The notes under the pieces are model-generated. The model had not been told where the DNA came from, searched no databases, and saw nothing but the letters and a program-made list of their open reading frames with translations. Of a stretch of 22,343 nucleotides of DNA, positions 1-9,382 are shown one piece after another. The stretch's first letter is position 1. Each line of letters begins with the position of its first letter. This stretch comes from Gnetum montanum. Its lineage: Eukaryota; Streptophyta; Gnetopsida; Gnetales; Gnetaceae. Position numbers and translations under genes: made by a program. The stretch covers positions 51,514-73,856 of the forward strand of contig MNCI01015718.1 in NCBI GenBank assembly GCA_015680685.1, read 5' to 3'.

Positions 1-349
1 AGAAATTCATGAGACAGTCAAGCCTGGTTTGAATGAAGGAAAAACACAAGCAAAGACAAGTCCAGAAAATTGCAAAAAATTAGAATTCTGTGCGGCGAAA
101 GAGAGAGACTGGATGGTTGGCAGCCTTTCAAAATGCAATGTTTGCCTGGTGCAGATGTAGCTCAGTAGAGGCACGTCATGGCAGCAGTGTCATGCACACA
201 GCACCCCTAAACAGCAGCAAGCCTGCATTTTTTTAAAAAAAAATGAAATGACACTTTGCAAACAAAAACTGCTGCCAGCTACACAATCCTCCGGATGAAA
301 GAATTTCATCCGCACAGCACGGTAATCGCCTGCACAGTTTCAGATTTTT
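1..349 (+). repeat. Left arm of a near-perfect long inverted repeat
   Basis: Positions 1-349 are the reverse complement of 626-974, pairing exactly so that the two coordinates sum to 975 with no net insertion or deletion. I find only two mismatches (189 against 786, and one base at a T/A run junction, 234 against 741), plus the N at 627. The arm carries a small hairpin of its own: nine bases at 292-300 pair with 304-312 around a three-base loop. The arm is richer in G+C and CpG than most of the window. It may continue beyond the left edge. It could be the terminal inverted repeat of a foldback or Mutator-like transposon, a young inverted duplication, or an assembly artefact. No transposase is visible. 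Confidence 0.93.
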
Positions 350-625
350 ACAGCACATTTGGCAATATTACCGAACGCGGTGGCGGAGCCTTCTTCCACG
401 GTAGTAGTTGATAATGATTTTGAGCAAGGTGAGACAATTTGGAATTATTCACCGGCAGTTATTTTGGATTTAAATTTCTGTTTCCAACTAGACCTACACA
501 GATGTCAACTGCCGTAATTAGAGAACAAGAAAATTGTTGGCATTCCAGTGCCACTATCATGTCCATCTTCATCGTGGTCATTGCCGTCTGCAAAACCCCC
601 ATTATCGACGAACCCTAGCGTAAAG
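350..625. other. Spacer between the inverted-repeat arms, weak coding-like frames
   Basis: This 276-bp single-copy stretch separates the arms and is CpG-containing, unlike the decayed DNA to the right. On the minus strand it has two overlapping open frames of about 40 to 47 codons. One of them is rich in D, G, N and H (it contains DGNDHDEDGHDSG) and is followed by a stop. The other starts at an ATG. I recognise no domain. It could be the captured gene fragment of a Pack-type element or chance open frame. The coding evidence is weak. Confidence 0.35.
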
Positions 626-974
626 ANAAATCTGAAACTGTGCAGGCGATTACCGTGCTGTGCGGATGAAATTCTTTCATCCGGAGGATTGTGTAGCTGG
701 CAGCAGTTTTTGTTTGCAAAGTGTCATTTCATTTTTTTTTTAAAAAATGCAGGCTTGCTGCTGTTTAGGGGTGCTGTGTGCATGAAACTGCTGCCATGAC
801 GTGCCTCTACTGAGCTACATCTGCACCAGGCAAACATTGCATTTTGAAAGGCTGCCAACCATCCAGTCTCTCTCTTTCGCCGCACAGAATTCTAATTTTT
901 TGCAATTTTCTGGACTTGTCTTTGCTTGTGTTTTTCCTTCATTCAAACCAGGCTTGACTGTCTCATGAATTTCT
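626..974 (-). repeat. Right arm of the long inverted repeat
   Basis: This is the partner of 1-349, over 99 percent identical when reverse-complemented. The ambiguous base N at 627 lies at the inner end, next to the spacer. A small perfect hairpin mirrors the one in the left arm (663-683). The sequence beyond 974 runs straight into decayed minus-strand retroelement DNA. A minus-strand open frame (1033-815) crosses the outer arm boundary, so the arm may be an inverted copy of retroelement internal sequence, not a separate transposon. Which of these is right depends on sequence left of the window. Confidence 0.93.
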
Positions 975-1033
975 GGAAAAATACCAGATTGATATAAAGC
1001 CACTGTATCCAAGAAATACGGCCCTGAACCCAC

Positions 1034-1395
1034 TCATATCCCTATTTTTTTTAAGTAATACAGAGTTATCCATTTTTCTTTGCAACGTTGCTTTTGGATT
1101 AGATGTGTTGCTTCCAATGGTTTTGGGAGATTTTTATTATAATAATTTTTTGCATCCATAAGATGTATGTTCAGACCAGTTACTAAACCTTGTTTTAATG
1201 CTCTCGTATCTGAAAACTGTTGTAACAATGATAGCCATTGCTTGTGGTACGTTTTTCATGGCAACAACAGAAACCATATTTGCAGACCCTTTTGATTTTT
1301 CAGCATAACTTGGATCTGGATTTTCCTCAAAAATAACCTGTGTTATTGCTAATAATGGATATATTTCTACTGAGAATTGTAGTTCCTAGAGTGAA
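1034..1395 (-). pseudogene. Unidentified decayed reading frame downstream of gag
   Basis: On the minus strand a continuous frame of about 60 codons runs from near 1390 to 1220. It includes EENPDPSYAEKSKG and a hydrophobic stretch, VPQAMAIIVTT. A second frame then takes over to a stop near 1034 and includes NLPKPLEATHLIQKQRCKEK. This switch suggests one old coding region broken by a frameshift. It lies where the gag-to-protease linker of the gypsy element should be, but I find no protease DTG motif or other known domain. It may be the carboxyl end of gag or unrelated. The function is not recognised. Confidence 0.35.
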
Positions 1396-1399
1396 GTTC

Positions 1400-3047
1400 C
1401 ACATAATTCTTGCCATTTAATTATCTATCTAGCATATTGGCAACCAATCTTGTTTTCCATCTTTTCATGATTATGAATATCAATCTTATGATGACCATTG
1501 GGGTGGAATTAATATCATTTACATATTTTTATCATGTTCTCTATTATTTCCTTTTGAGTATCTACTTTTGCTGTTCCATGGAATGGCTGAATGTGCCAAC
1601 ACATAGATGGAGTAGGTGGTAGTTGTGTAGGAGGTGTAGGAGTAGGTGTAGGAATAGGAGATGCATGAGGGTAATAGGTGGCATCCCTTCATGGATAAGG
1701 CCATTGGTATGTTTTAGAAGGGTAGTGGTGAGATTGGTAAGTAGTAATATGACTAGAGGAGTCCCTTCAAGATGAAGGTTGCTGAACATAATAACTGTAG
1801 GGATTTGGTTGCTGGTAAGGGTATGACTGTCTTAGAGGTGTTAATGCCCACGATTGTGGTTACTTCCATTGTTGATACAATTCATAGGGTTTCATAGGAG
1901 TTCCACTTGGATAATATCATTGTGGTTAGTGGAACTATTAAGGATTTCCTTGTGGATAAGGTAATCTTTTGGGCATTTGCCTTTGTGTAAGTCGTGGATG
2001 CAAGGCGCACAACCTAGATTTCTACAAGTGTGATGTAACTAGACAACATTCCTTAGGATTCTCATACTGGCAAACATGACATCCACTATCATCATTTGAC
2101 CATAGCCATTGTTATTGTAGCCATTTTACCTTTACCCTTAGATATGGTGTGTTTAGCTTCCTTACGTCTCCGATCCTCTCGCTCTTTGCTTTGCTCCTTG
2201 GACTCTTCAACAATTTTTAGAATAGCTTGAAACTTATTGTCCATGAAGTCCCATAACTAATCAACCTTAGCCGTGATTTTTTATTTCAATTTTTGGAATG
2301 GCAAGTTTTCTGATTAACCACATCATCTTTGGCAAGTTCATCCTCACTATTACAAAATCTAATTCCCTTTTTTTGAATAGAAGGATCTCTGTTGTATTAT
2401 TATGCACTTCCATAGTTTCTTGGCTCTCCCTCCTCTTTGGCTACCTGCTTAATTAATTTTTGAATTTGAAGAGTGCTTAAGTTTGTCAATCTCCCTTGGG
2501 CATAAACTCCAAGAGTTTTCCTAGTTTTAGACGACAACCCGTCTATGATATGGTGAAGCTGATCAAGTTGAGAGTATCCATGGTCGAGACACCTATGTAA
2601 CAGAGAGTAGTATCATCCAATAGTAGGATCCAAGGGCTTACGATTTGCTTGTTTTCATCCTTGAATTTATTTTCTTAGGTTGGATACTCGAGAGGACATT
2701 TGATATTTGTCATTGAATAGTTCCAACATCATACTCCATAGCTTGATCAATTCTAGTTCCAAGGATCAATACCAATTTTCTACTTGTGTCATGGAGATGT
2801 TGAAGCTTATGTCATGGAGATGTTCAAGCTCATGTCATGTGAGCATTAGCTAGAGCATTGTTGGAATAGATTGGTTAGGTGGCAACATAATGTTGATTTT
2901 CATGTTACACCACTGCATCAGTTCATCTTAATGTAAGATGAAGGTAATGTTGGGTACATACTCATTGGAATGAGCATATACCACTTGGTATTGTTGAGGC
3001 ACTTGAACTACCTTGGGTGCTAATGGGCTCCTATGAGAAGAAGACAT
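1400..3047 (-). pseudogene. gag: Decayed Ty3/gypsy Gag
   Basis: Gag forms the virus-like particle of LTR retrotransposons. An ATG at 3047, about 135 bases after the primer site, opens a 39-codon frame ending in a stop. Further pieces follow in the expected order. Near 2590-2500 is a gag-core-like stretch with LDHGYSQLDQLHHIIDGL and SSKTRKTLG, resembling the Athila/Tat family. At about 2260-2125 is a highly charged K/E/R stretch (ESKEQSKEREDRRRKE). At about 2095-2040 is a damaged zinc-knuckle-like CHVC with further Cys residues. From about 1990 to 1590 there is a Pro/Gln/Tyr-rich tail. Stops and frameshifts occur throughout, so no full protein can be made. Assignment to gypsy gag is fairly secure; the clade is an inference supported by the primer site. 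Confidence 0.75.
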
Positions 3048-3182
3048 TTTGTGTTAATAAACAATGTGCAGTTACTATTTAATTTAATGATAATAATTTT
3101 TTTCATAGGATTTGTCTCTTAGGGTTTGAACAACGAGATTACTAAGTTTCACTAGGTTTAGATAGCACACAAAGAACTACAG

Positions 3183-3200
3183 TCCCTGGCAATGGTGCCA
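3183..3200 (-). promoter_or_regulatory. LTR retrotransposon primer-binding site, tRNA-Asp type
   Basis: The minus strand reads TGGCACCATTGCCAGGGA, one base away from the LTR end at 3202. From general knowledge, the Athila-type site complementary to the 3' end of plant tRNA-Asp is TGGCGCCGTTGCCGGGGA. The two differ at three places, each a G-to-A change where the G followed a C. That is what deamination of methylated CpG on the opposite strand would give. Its place directly inside the LTR fixes the element's direction. Confidence 0.85.
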
Positions 3201-3765
3201 ATGATGAGCAGCAAGGTACCCCTATGCCCAACCATATGAATCACAAGCATTCACGTGCAATTCGGTCTAATTTCGTAGACTATAATTACTAAGTACACTA
3301 GAGCTAAATAGTGTGTGCATGTTGTTCGTTCATTATCTTCCTAGTCCCACTTGTGAAATGCAATTGTGTGGTTAAGTGTGATTGAGGCATATGATTTTTA
3401 TTATTTTGTTTTTTTATGGAATTACTCACCTAGAACAAGAATAAAAGTGAGAATGATTAAAATTAAGAGCAATTAATTACTAAGTAAACTATAGTATAAT
3501 CTAGCCGAACACAAGTAACCATTCCCACTTCCTGGACACATCCCGAACTTCATGCAAACACTGTTGGATTGTTAAACACTAATCATTTCTGAGCTACCAA
3601 GTGTCACCTAGATGCTCAAAGGGGTTGTGCTTGTGTATCTTAATAAGTTTCTTGATTAATCAAAATTAATTACTACATAAATAACATTAATGTAAATTGC
3701 ATGAAATATAAATGCATAAGAAAAAAAATATCGAGTTCTGCAAGGAATGGATCAAAGAGCTCATC

Positions 3766-3771
3766 TTTATT
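3766..3771 (-). terminator. LTR polyadenylation signal AATAAA
   Basis: On the minus strand AATAAAGA lies about 175 bases downstream of the TATA box. It is conserved at the matching place in the other LTR (21594-21599). This spacing fits an R region between transcription start and poly(A) addition. Confidence 0.6.
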
Positions 3772-3943
3772 GCCAACACAATGGTGTGCTCAAGTACATC
3801 AATTCTTGAATAAAGATCCATTCACACTTAGACCTCTTGCTACAGGCACTCGAGAAAATATTCTAACTTTAAAATGGACAAACTACAAGAGTTTCGCTAC
3901 TTGACTGCTAAAAACTTACTTCCAATTGTGCACCTCGGCACTG

Positions 3944-3951
3944 TATTTATA
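3944..3951 (-). promoter_or_regulatory. LTR TATA box
   Basis: The minus strand reads CTATAAATAC, matched by CTATAAATAA at 21766-21773 in the related LTR. It sits about 110 bases inside the outer LTR end, just downstream of the cluster of GATATC-like motifs. It is the likely core promoter of the element, now probably weakened by decay around it. Confidence 0.7.
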
Positions 3952-4061
3952 GACTTGAGAGTAACCTTATGATATCGAATGTATGACATCACATCTTGGG
4001 CTGTGATATCACGTATCTGATATTGTGTACTCGATATTGCGGTCACCTCGATATTGAAGTG

Positions 4062-6259
4062 ATGAAAAACATGACAGATTGAGCACTTAGATCATGACAC
4101 AAGTCTTTGTTAACATCATTCATGAGTTGAATAATATAGCTAAAAATAACCTCATCAAGAGTCCTATTTCTATATTTTAGCTCTTGTAAATTTTTTTCTC
4201 CAAAAGGAGAAGGCATAGCTCCAATGAGATGTTCTTTTAAAGATTTGTCATGAGTTAATTTTCCTCTATAGTACCATTCTTGCATTTGATTCAGGAATTC
4301 CTCTATATTCTGAATTCATTATAATCTAGTAGAAAAACATTGTTCTCTATATTGAATAACATAATTCTCTTTATGTCCTATAAATTCTTTAGTTATTACA
4401 TTGAGAAAAAAAGTAGAAGGACTAATTAATAATTTTCATTTAATATCTGCATCGATATGATTCCACCATCTCCTAAGGTTTCTAGTGAAGTTGAATATAG
4501 GGTTTTGAATAGCATGTTTTACAAGCTTTTTGTCTAAAATGACTTGTCTATTTTTCCTTTGTGCAAATGTATAGTCATCCATTGAGAACTTTGATTCTTG
4601 TTCACTTATGCATTTGGAGGATATTGCTTGGTATTCCTAAGGATCTTGTGTATATATATCAGGGTTTTTAAAAATATTTTCCTCTTAATAATCTACTACC
4701 ATGAAATGAGATTCTTTGTTTGCATTTATCTTTCCTTTACCTTTCTATTATATAGAATACCTAGGCTTAAAGGTTTTATGTTGGGAAGTTGGTAAATTTG
4801 TCTTTGTTACCCATTCAAGTATATCATACTTTGGTGGTGGAGAAGATGGTTTTGGTGTAGTAGTGGTTTTCTTGGAGACCTAATGTTATTCTATGGTTTG
4901 TAATTTTGCATGAATGGAGGTCATTTTTTGGTTCATCTACTCATTGTATTTATGAGTGGCTTGTATATCTCCTATTAATGTACTAATGTAGTAATTTGCA
5001 CAATTCTATAATCTAATCATGTCATAAGGAGCATCTAAACTTTATTTTGAATCAAGGCATTTTCTTGTTCTATCTTTGGTTTAAATGCTTATGATTCTTT
5101 AGGATCCTTTTTATCTAACTTTTTTTCCCACTATTAGCACCTACTTCCCTATTCATGCCTATTTTTAATAGTTGATCGCATTTAGCACAGTATTATTGGA
5201 CATTGTATTTGATAGTTGAAGTGTGAGGATAGGGTGTAGATAAGTTTTCTATTTTTTTAGATTCTTTCTTGATGATGCAGAATCATCTAAGATTTTGGCC
5301 TGAATCTATTTTCCCTTGTTTGTTGCTTCTAGTATTTTCTTTAATATTTTTTTGATGTCATATGTTATGCCTAGATCGTTAAAAATTTGAGTTAATCTTT
5401 TCTTTATCTTTGATTCTGGAAGATTTAACCTAAGAAGTATGAAAGATCTTCTAGATGGGATTAACTCTAAGGGATTTCTTATGGGAGGAAGAACCTTACA
5501 GCTAGATTCACCAAGTTGTCTATTTGAACATGGGTTTGAGTGACTGAATTTAGGGGTTTTAAGGTTAACATGGTATGTTTTTCTTCCTAAACTATGACAT
5601 GACTTCTTGGGCATGATGTGTTCATAGAATTCCTCAATAGGATCATCCAATTAGGAATATAGGATATGAATAGGCAAATCTTTAGTATTTATGATTGATC
5701 CATACTCTATATTCTTTGTTCCATAAGAAAAAATTTCTTTATCAAAAGGTAAAAGCATTTTAATACTAACACTTTGGAATAATTTAAAGACTAATCTAGT
5801 ACCTATTGTTGCATATACACTACCTACTTTCATATCCAAAGGAATGTAGGTAATAATCATTAGACTATTATGTAGATTATGATCTTGGAGAGATAAAGTA
5901 AAGTTGGAAAGTGTAACTACTAGTGCATCAAATTCAAGATGGCCTTTTGCCTAGGTTATGATGGCATCATGAAAGCTCTTGAATCATCTATCTACTAGTG
6001 TGATCTAGTATGGATTTTTAAGTTGGTAGTTAAAATAAGGGTGGATATGTACATCAATTTTAATAATGTGAATGTAATTATATCTATCTTGAATCCACTT
6101 CCTCACCTCTTTCAAGGAAGAAAATGAAAGTGCAACAAGTCAAAGCCATAATCAGTTGATTTCTAGCTCGCATTTAGAAAAATGCATAGATGCAATAGAT
6201 TCTAAAGGACTAAGCTTTCTAACTAAGTAGATTTCTTGTTGCCTAGGCACAGGGGGCAT
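4062..6259 (-). pseudogene. Pararetroviral polyprotein relic, left unit: movement and coat protein part
   Basis: The frame opens at the ATG at 6259-6257 (MPPVPRQQEIY), 202 bases after the primer site. It continues in one frame to about 4062, interrupted by stops, for example at 6140-6142, 6005-6007, 5984-5986, 5951-5953, 5653-5655 region and 5306-5308. The movement-protein part shows RYNYIHI, LSNFTLSLQDHN and MKVGSVYATIGTRL, the pattern of the 30K-like caulimovirid movement domain. After a linker of about 200 codons, the coat-protein part shows RRWWNHID, TKEFIGHKENY and EWYYRGKL. The gypsy LTR then cuts the unit before its zinc knuckle. The movement protein normally enlarges plasmodesmata; the coat protein forms the capsid. 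Neither can be made here. Confidence 0.88.
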
Positions 6260-6460
6260 TTTGAAATGTTTAGAAGTGGAAAAAAATTTCAATAATATGA
6301 TGAGTGTAATGGTTAGAGGAACCTATTAAGTTTTTAACAATAGCCATGCTTCTACAGTTGAAGAAGTATGCCACTATAGTTGCACATCTTAATGCCTCTC
6401 CTTAGGACTTATTGTGTACCTTATGCCTGGGGCAGCTCCACAACTCTTCTATGTTAACTT

Positions 6461-6473
6461 GGCTTTGATACCA
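6461..6473 (-). promoter_or_regulatory. Viral primer-binding site (tRNA-iMet), left
   Basis: The minus strand reads TGGTATCAAAGCC. Plant initiator tRNA-Met sites used by Caulimoviridae and many LTR elements read TGGTATCAGAGCC, so one base differs. The identical variant occurs at 13154-13166, so it is probably the form this family had before the copies diverged. It lies about 290 bases downstream of the TATA box and 202 bases upstream of the polyprotein ATG. Confidence 0.88.
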
Positions 6474-6613
6474 CCTCTTCTCAGGATCTTCGAATCTTCT
6501 TCTCTCTCAAAATTCTTGCACACATGCATACACAGGGTTCAGCTTGGTTCTATAGATAATTCCACAAATGCTTCACTCAATAGAATTAAGCAATTTCATA
6601 GAGCCAAAGATCA

Positions 6614-6619
6614 TTTATT
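6614..6619 (-). terminator. Viral polyadenylation signal, left
   Basis: Minus-strand AATAAA in the context GAATAAATGATC, about 140 bases downstream of the TATA box and upstream of the primer site. It is conserved at 13308-13313. In pararetroviruses a signal so placed is skipped on the first pass and used on the second, giving a terminally redundant pregenomic RNA. Confidence 0.7.
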
Positions 6620-6755
6620 CAAACTTAGAAATCTCAAAGTTATAATCAAAGACTCAACAAAGCTTGAGAAATTCTTGGAAGGAATGCTTGCAAGGTGCTA
6701 TGAGTAGCTCTCATGATTTCTCTTCCAATGCCTCTCAAGATTACTAGAGGTCCCC

Positions 6756-6762
6756 TTTTATA
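6756..6762 (-). promoter_or_regulatory. Viral pregenomic promoter TATA box, left
   Basis: The minus strand reads CTATAAAAGGGGACC, a strong plant TATA box, conserved at 13450-13456. Transcription would begin about 30 bases downstream, near 6725, so the leader up to the polyprotein ATG would be about 465 nt. It drives the left (partial) unit and lies directly downstream of the complete unit's ORF2 region. Confidence 0.8.
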
Positions 6763-7250
6763 GGAGAAACACATTACACCTTTTATTGCAGGTAGTGCAT
6801 TTCCACAACCATCACACTACTAGATCATTATCAACAAGGAATCCTAAAAAGCTACTTTTACAAAAGTAAAGTACTATACAAGCTTCATGCATCTCCAGGG
6901 AAATCATATCCTCCATGATAGTGGATAAAATCATTTTCAATTGGGCTCCATAGATGGGAAGATTGAGGAGAAGTGGGATAACCTACTAGTAGTACTTGAT
7001 GGAGCTAATTGCAAAATTGATACCTTGTCCCATCATTGTGGGCCTAGACAATCCTTTCATCAAGAAATTTTAAGTTTAAGGACATTGGATTCTGAATGCC
7101 TTATGTGGAGCAATATTATTCAATGTTGTATATATTGGTAGTATAGACATCTTGGTAGAAGGAAAATTCTCATAGATTATACCAATTAATCCTCCTTATG
7201 ATGCAATTTGTCAAATAGAAGTTGGGATTATAACCAAAATTAAGTGCATG
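6763..7250 (-). promoter_or_regulatory. Intergenic and upstream promoter region of the viral unit, left
   Basis: This lies between ORF2 and the TATA box and aligns with about 13457-14008. Close to the TATA box it has a single copy of the segment containing CAACAAGGAATCCTAAAAAG, which is duplicated in the right-hand copy. Frame-like conservation persists near 7100-7050 (IQNPMSLNLKFLDERIV on the minus strand, with a related stretch at about 13845-13795), so ORF2 may have been longer than the minimum I give. Confidence 0.5.
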
Positions 7251-7685
7251 CTAGCCTTTGGCTTGAAGATCTCCATAGTAGATGAAGTTGCCATGGTATT
7301 CATTTTTTCTATGAAAAAGATGGTGTGGGTAGGTAGGAGCATAGTACCTAGGAGAGTGACCAAATTTATCACATCATTGCCAAAATAGGTCATTAGGACC
7401 TTGCCATTTCTTTATTTCAATTCTAAAATGATCTAAAGGACTAGGTTTATACTATGGCTAATTAAGGAGATTATAGTTAGTGTAGGCCTCTTCATTAGTA
7501 AGATGAGGTTCAAGGGCTAAATTAGTCATTTTGACATAAGAGATGATCTTAATGGGGGGCACCATGGGATGATAAACTAATTCTCTAATTTAGCTAGTAT
7601 GATATTCATTTCTAAAGAATACCCACAAACTAGTAAAGTATACCCCATGTTGTTTTCAATGAGCATCCTGTTCTAGGGTTGATAT
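7251..7685 (-). pseudogene. Viral ORF2 relic, complete unit
   Basis: This frame follows the RNase H end by about 110 bases. It aligns codon by codon with 14446-14009 in the other copy, sharing PMVPPIKIISYVKMT, NDLFWQ, DKFGHSPRYY and NEYHG/FIYYGDLQA. The starting codon here is ATA where the other copy has ATG. Several stops interrupt it, for example in place of the first W of the WW pair seen in the other copy. The product would be about 145 residues, aromatic-rich and soluble-looking, with no signal peptide or zinc motif. I do not recognise a family. Some plant pararetroviruses have an uncharacterised ORF after the polyprotein, and this may be such a protein. Confidence 0.6.
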
Positions 7686-7793
7686 AAAAACTTCACGATG
7701 CCTACATGATCAAAATCTATTGGATGATCTTAAGATCCATCCTTCTTAAGTTAATATATCTACAAAATAAAATAACACAAAACATTAATGGTC

Positions 7794-8230
7794 TTAAGTA
7801 GAGAGTTGATACTCTATGGTTAAGAAATCTAGAAGACTATTTTTCTTCCCATCTATATATTTTGTATTAAATTCAAAATTAGCAAGGAATAATGCCCATG
7901 TAATTAATCTAGTATGAGCAAATTTGTTTAAATCTTTTAAAGAAAGATATTATCAAAATGTTTTAGGTTGCTTCTAACTGTGAACTGTTGGTTTTGTGCA
8001 AATAACCTAAATTTCTCGATTCCTTTGACAATGGCTAGTAACTCTTTATAAGTGCTATGATAATTAAGTTGGCCAAGATTAAAATTACTAGATGCATACC
8101 TACATATTCTTATGACCTTGTGCTTTTCTTATTTAAGCATATCTCCCCAAAATTCTCTGGAATCATCTTTTTCTATTATCAAGTTGCTATCTAATGGTAG
8201 TTGTAACTTTGGTAACTTAGTGCATTTCTC
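7794..8230 (-). other. RNase H domain of the complete unit
   Basis: Motifs on the minus strand are LIIEKDDSREFWG (near 8185-8155), NYHSTYKELLAIVKGIEKF, FTVRSNLKHF and, after a frame change, RLITWALFLANFEF and YIDGKKNS before the terminal stop. The first catalytic block in this family is usually ETDAS; here it reads EKDDS. A one-base loss near 7945-7955 moves the last part into another frame, which the right copy does not show. RNase H removes the RNA template strand in replication. Confidence 0.85.
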
Positions 8231-8399
8231 TTTGATTTGAAAGACTATTTGGCTATGCCTTGGGGATCAAGGAGGAGGATTTTGACTAAGTTGTTCATTA
8301 AGAAACTTGTGATCCAAAGGTAAATTTTTATAAAACCCTGAAACATAATTTATGCATTTGAGGAACTATTGTAGTTGGGTTTTGTCCTTGAGTTCATCA

Positions 8400-9100
8400 G
8401 GAAAATGCTTGATAGATTCTAGGATATGGCTTTGTAGGGCTACAGTGCCTTATGAGATTTCCTAACATAGGAAATCTATTCTTTCTTTAGCTATTTGCAT
8501 CTTTGCTAGAGATAATACTAGGCCATTGGTATCCACAATTTGATAAAAGGTTTGTAGATGTTGTAGATGCTCTTGTGGGTTTTTACTCATAATTAATATA
8601 TCTTCAATGTAAACCATAATAAATGAATAAGGACTAAAAATACTATTTGTGCATTTCTGAAATATGGAAGGGGCTATTTTCTATTCAAAGGGGAGAATGG
8701 TCCATTCATATAATTTGCCAAAAACTGTAAAGGATGTTTTCCATTGATCTTGTGATTGGAGTTGAGTCTGCCAAAAACTAGATTTGAGATCGAATTTGGA
8801 GTATATGTGCATATGTAATAATCATTGGAATAAATCATCCTTGCTAGGGATTGGATGTTGGACTGGTTTGACAATATCATTGAGGGGCTTGTAATTTACT
8901 AGTATTCTTTTCTTTCCTCTTACTTGCTTTGCTCCTTTTTTGAAAAAGAATGCCACAGAAGAAAACATGCTCTTACTAAGTTGTATTAGATTCTTTTCTA
9001 AAAGAGTTGCTATGTCATTATCACATTCAAGCTTTAAACAAGGGGACATACCGATGTGGTGTGCTTTGGCTTTTATCTTTACATTATCCTTTAAGTCAAT
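8400..9100 (-). other. Reverse transcriptase domain of the complete unit
   Basis: Minus-strand motifs are SVAFFFKKGAKQ, then RILVNYKPLNDIVKP (near 8920-8875), FDLKSSFWQ, then the catalytic block VYIEDILIMSK (8600-8611 for YIED), and KMQIAKERIDFL. The layout is the palm of a Ty3/caulimovirid reverse transcriptase, which copies pregenomic RNA to DNA. The catalytic motif should be Y-x-D-D; here the first Asp is Glu. The right-hand copy keeps YIDD (15356-15367). A stop follows DDLFQ at about 8820. Confidence 0.92.
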
Positions 9101-9321
9101 AGTACACCAATGTTCCTTATTATGTCTAAAAACTATAGTACCATCATTAGCTAATTTCAAGAGTTTAAGTTGAATATCATCAAATTGGGGTTTCATTTTC
9201 TCAACTGTATTGATGATCCATGAAGTATTGCAAGTGTTTATTTTTTGTTTGGGTTGGAATTGGGCTTTATAGGAATTTTGTCTATTAAACGTGTGTCTTC
9301 CTAGTAAGACATAAGTAGATC

Positions 9322-9382
9322 CTATTGTGCAAGGTTCTAACCATGCTAAGATACTATTGTGCAAGGTTCTAACCATGCTAAG
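9322..9382. repeat. 32-bp tandem duplication in the protease-RT linker
   Basis: A 29-bp unit at 9322-9350 recurs at 9354-9382 with a three-base spacer, giving a period of 32. Because 32 is not a multiple of three, it shifts the polyprotein frame. The phrase LAWLEPCTI appears in one frame and MVRTLHNSI in the neighbouring frame from the two copies. The units look identical, so the duplication is probably younger than much of the point decay. Confidence 0.85.

Larger units (their letters stand above)
975..4078 (-). mobile_element. 5' part of a decayed Ty3/gypsy LTR retrotransposon (Athila/Tat-like)
   Basis: Read on the minus strand this is 5' LTR (about 4078-3202), primer-binding site (3200-3183), then a broken gag. 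The primer site differs from the Athila-type tRNA-Asp site only by G-to-A changes at CpG positions, as far as I recall that site. No protease, reverse transcriptase or integrase follows before the inverted repeat at 974. The 3' half is therefore missing, displaced, or left of the window. The element seems to have inserted into, or next to, the truncated end of the pararetrovirus at about 4062-4080. It shares its LTR family and orientation with the LTR at 20814-21858 but is much more mutated. Confidence 0.8.
3202..4078 (-). mobile_element. 5' LTR of the left gypsy element
   Basis: On the plus strand the LTR begins TGATGAG at 3202, the inner end next to the primer site. It aligns along most of its length with the LTR at 20814-21858, for example in the stretches around GGTACCCCTA, CCCACTTCCTGGACACA and the TATA and AATAAA regions. 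It lacks about 290 bp of repeated hairpin sequence present in the other copy and has lost most CpG sites. The outer end is not cleanly visible: the expected CTCATCA is degraded and the LTR fades between 4060 and 4080, where viral sequence starts. Five GATATC-like motifs lie near that end. Confidence 0.82.

Noticed and set aside
160-185. tRNA-like phrase TGTAGCTCAGTAGAGGCA in both inverted-repeat arms
   Set aside because: It resembles a tRNA D-arm/A box, but no B box, anticodon arm or acceptor stem follows at the right spacing.
4598-4795. Plus-strand open frame with many aromatic and hydrophobic residues
   Set aside because: It is the shadow of the minus-strand viral coat-protein/linker region and has no support of its own.
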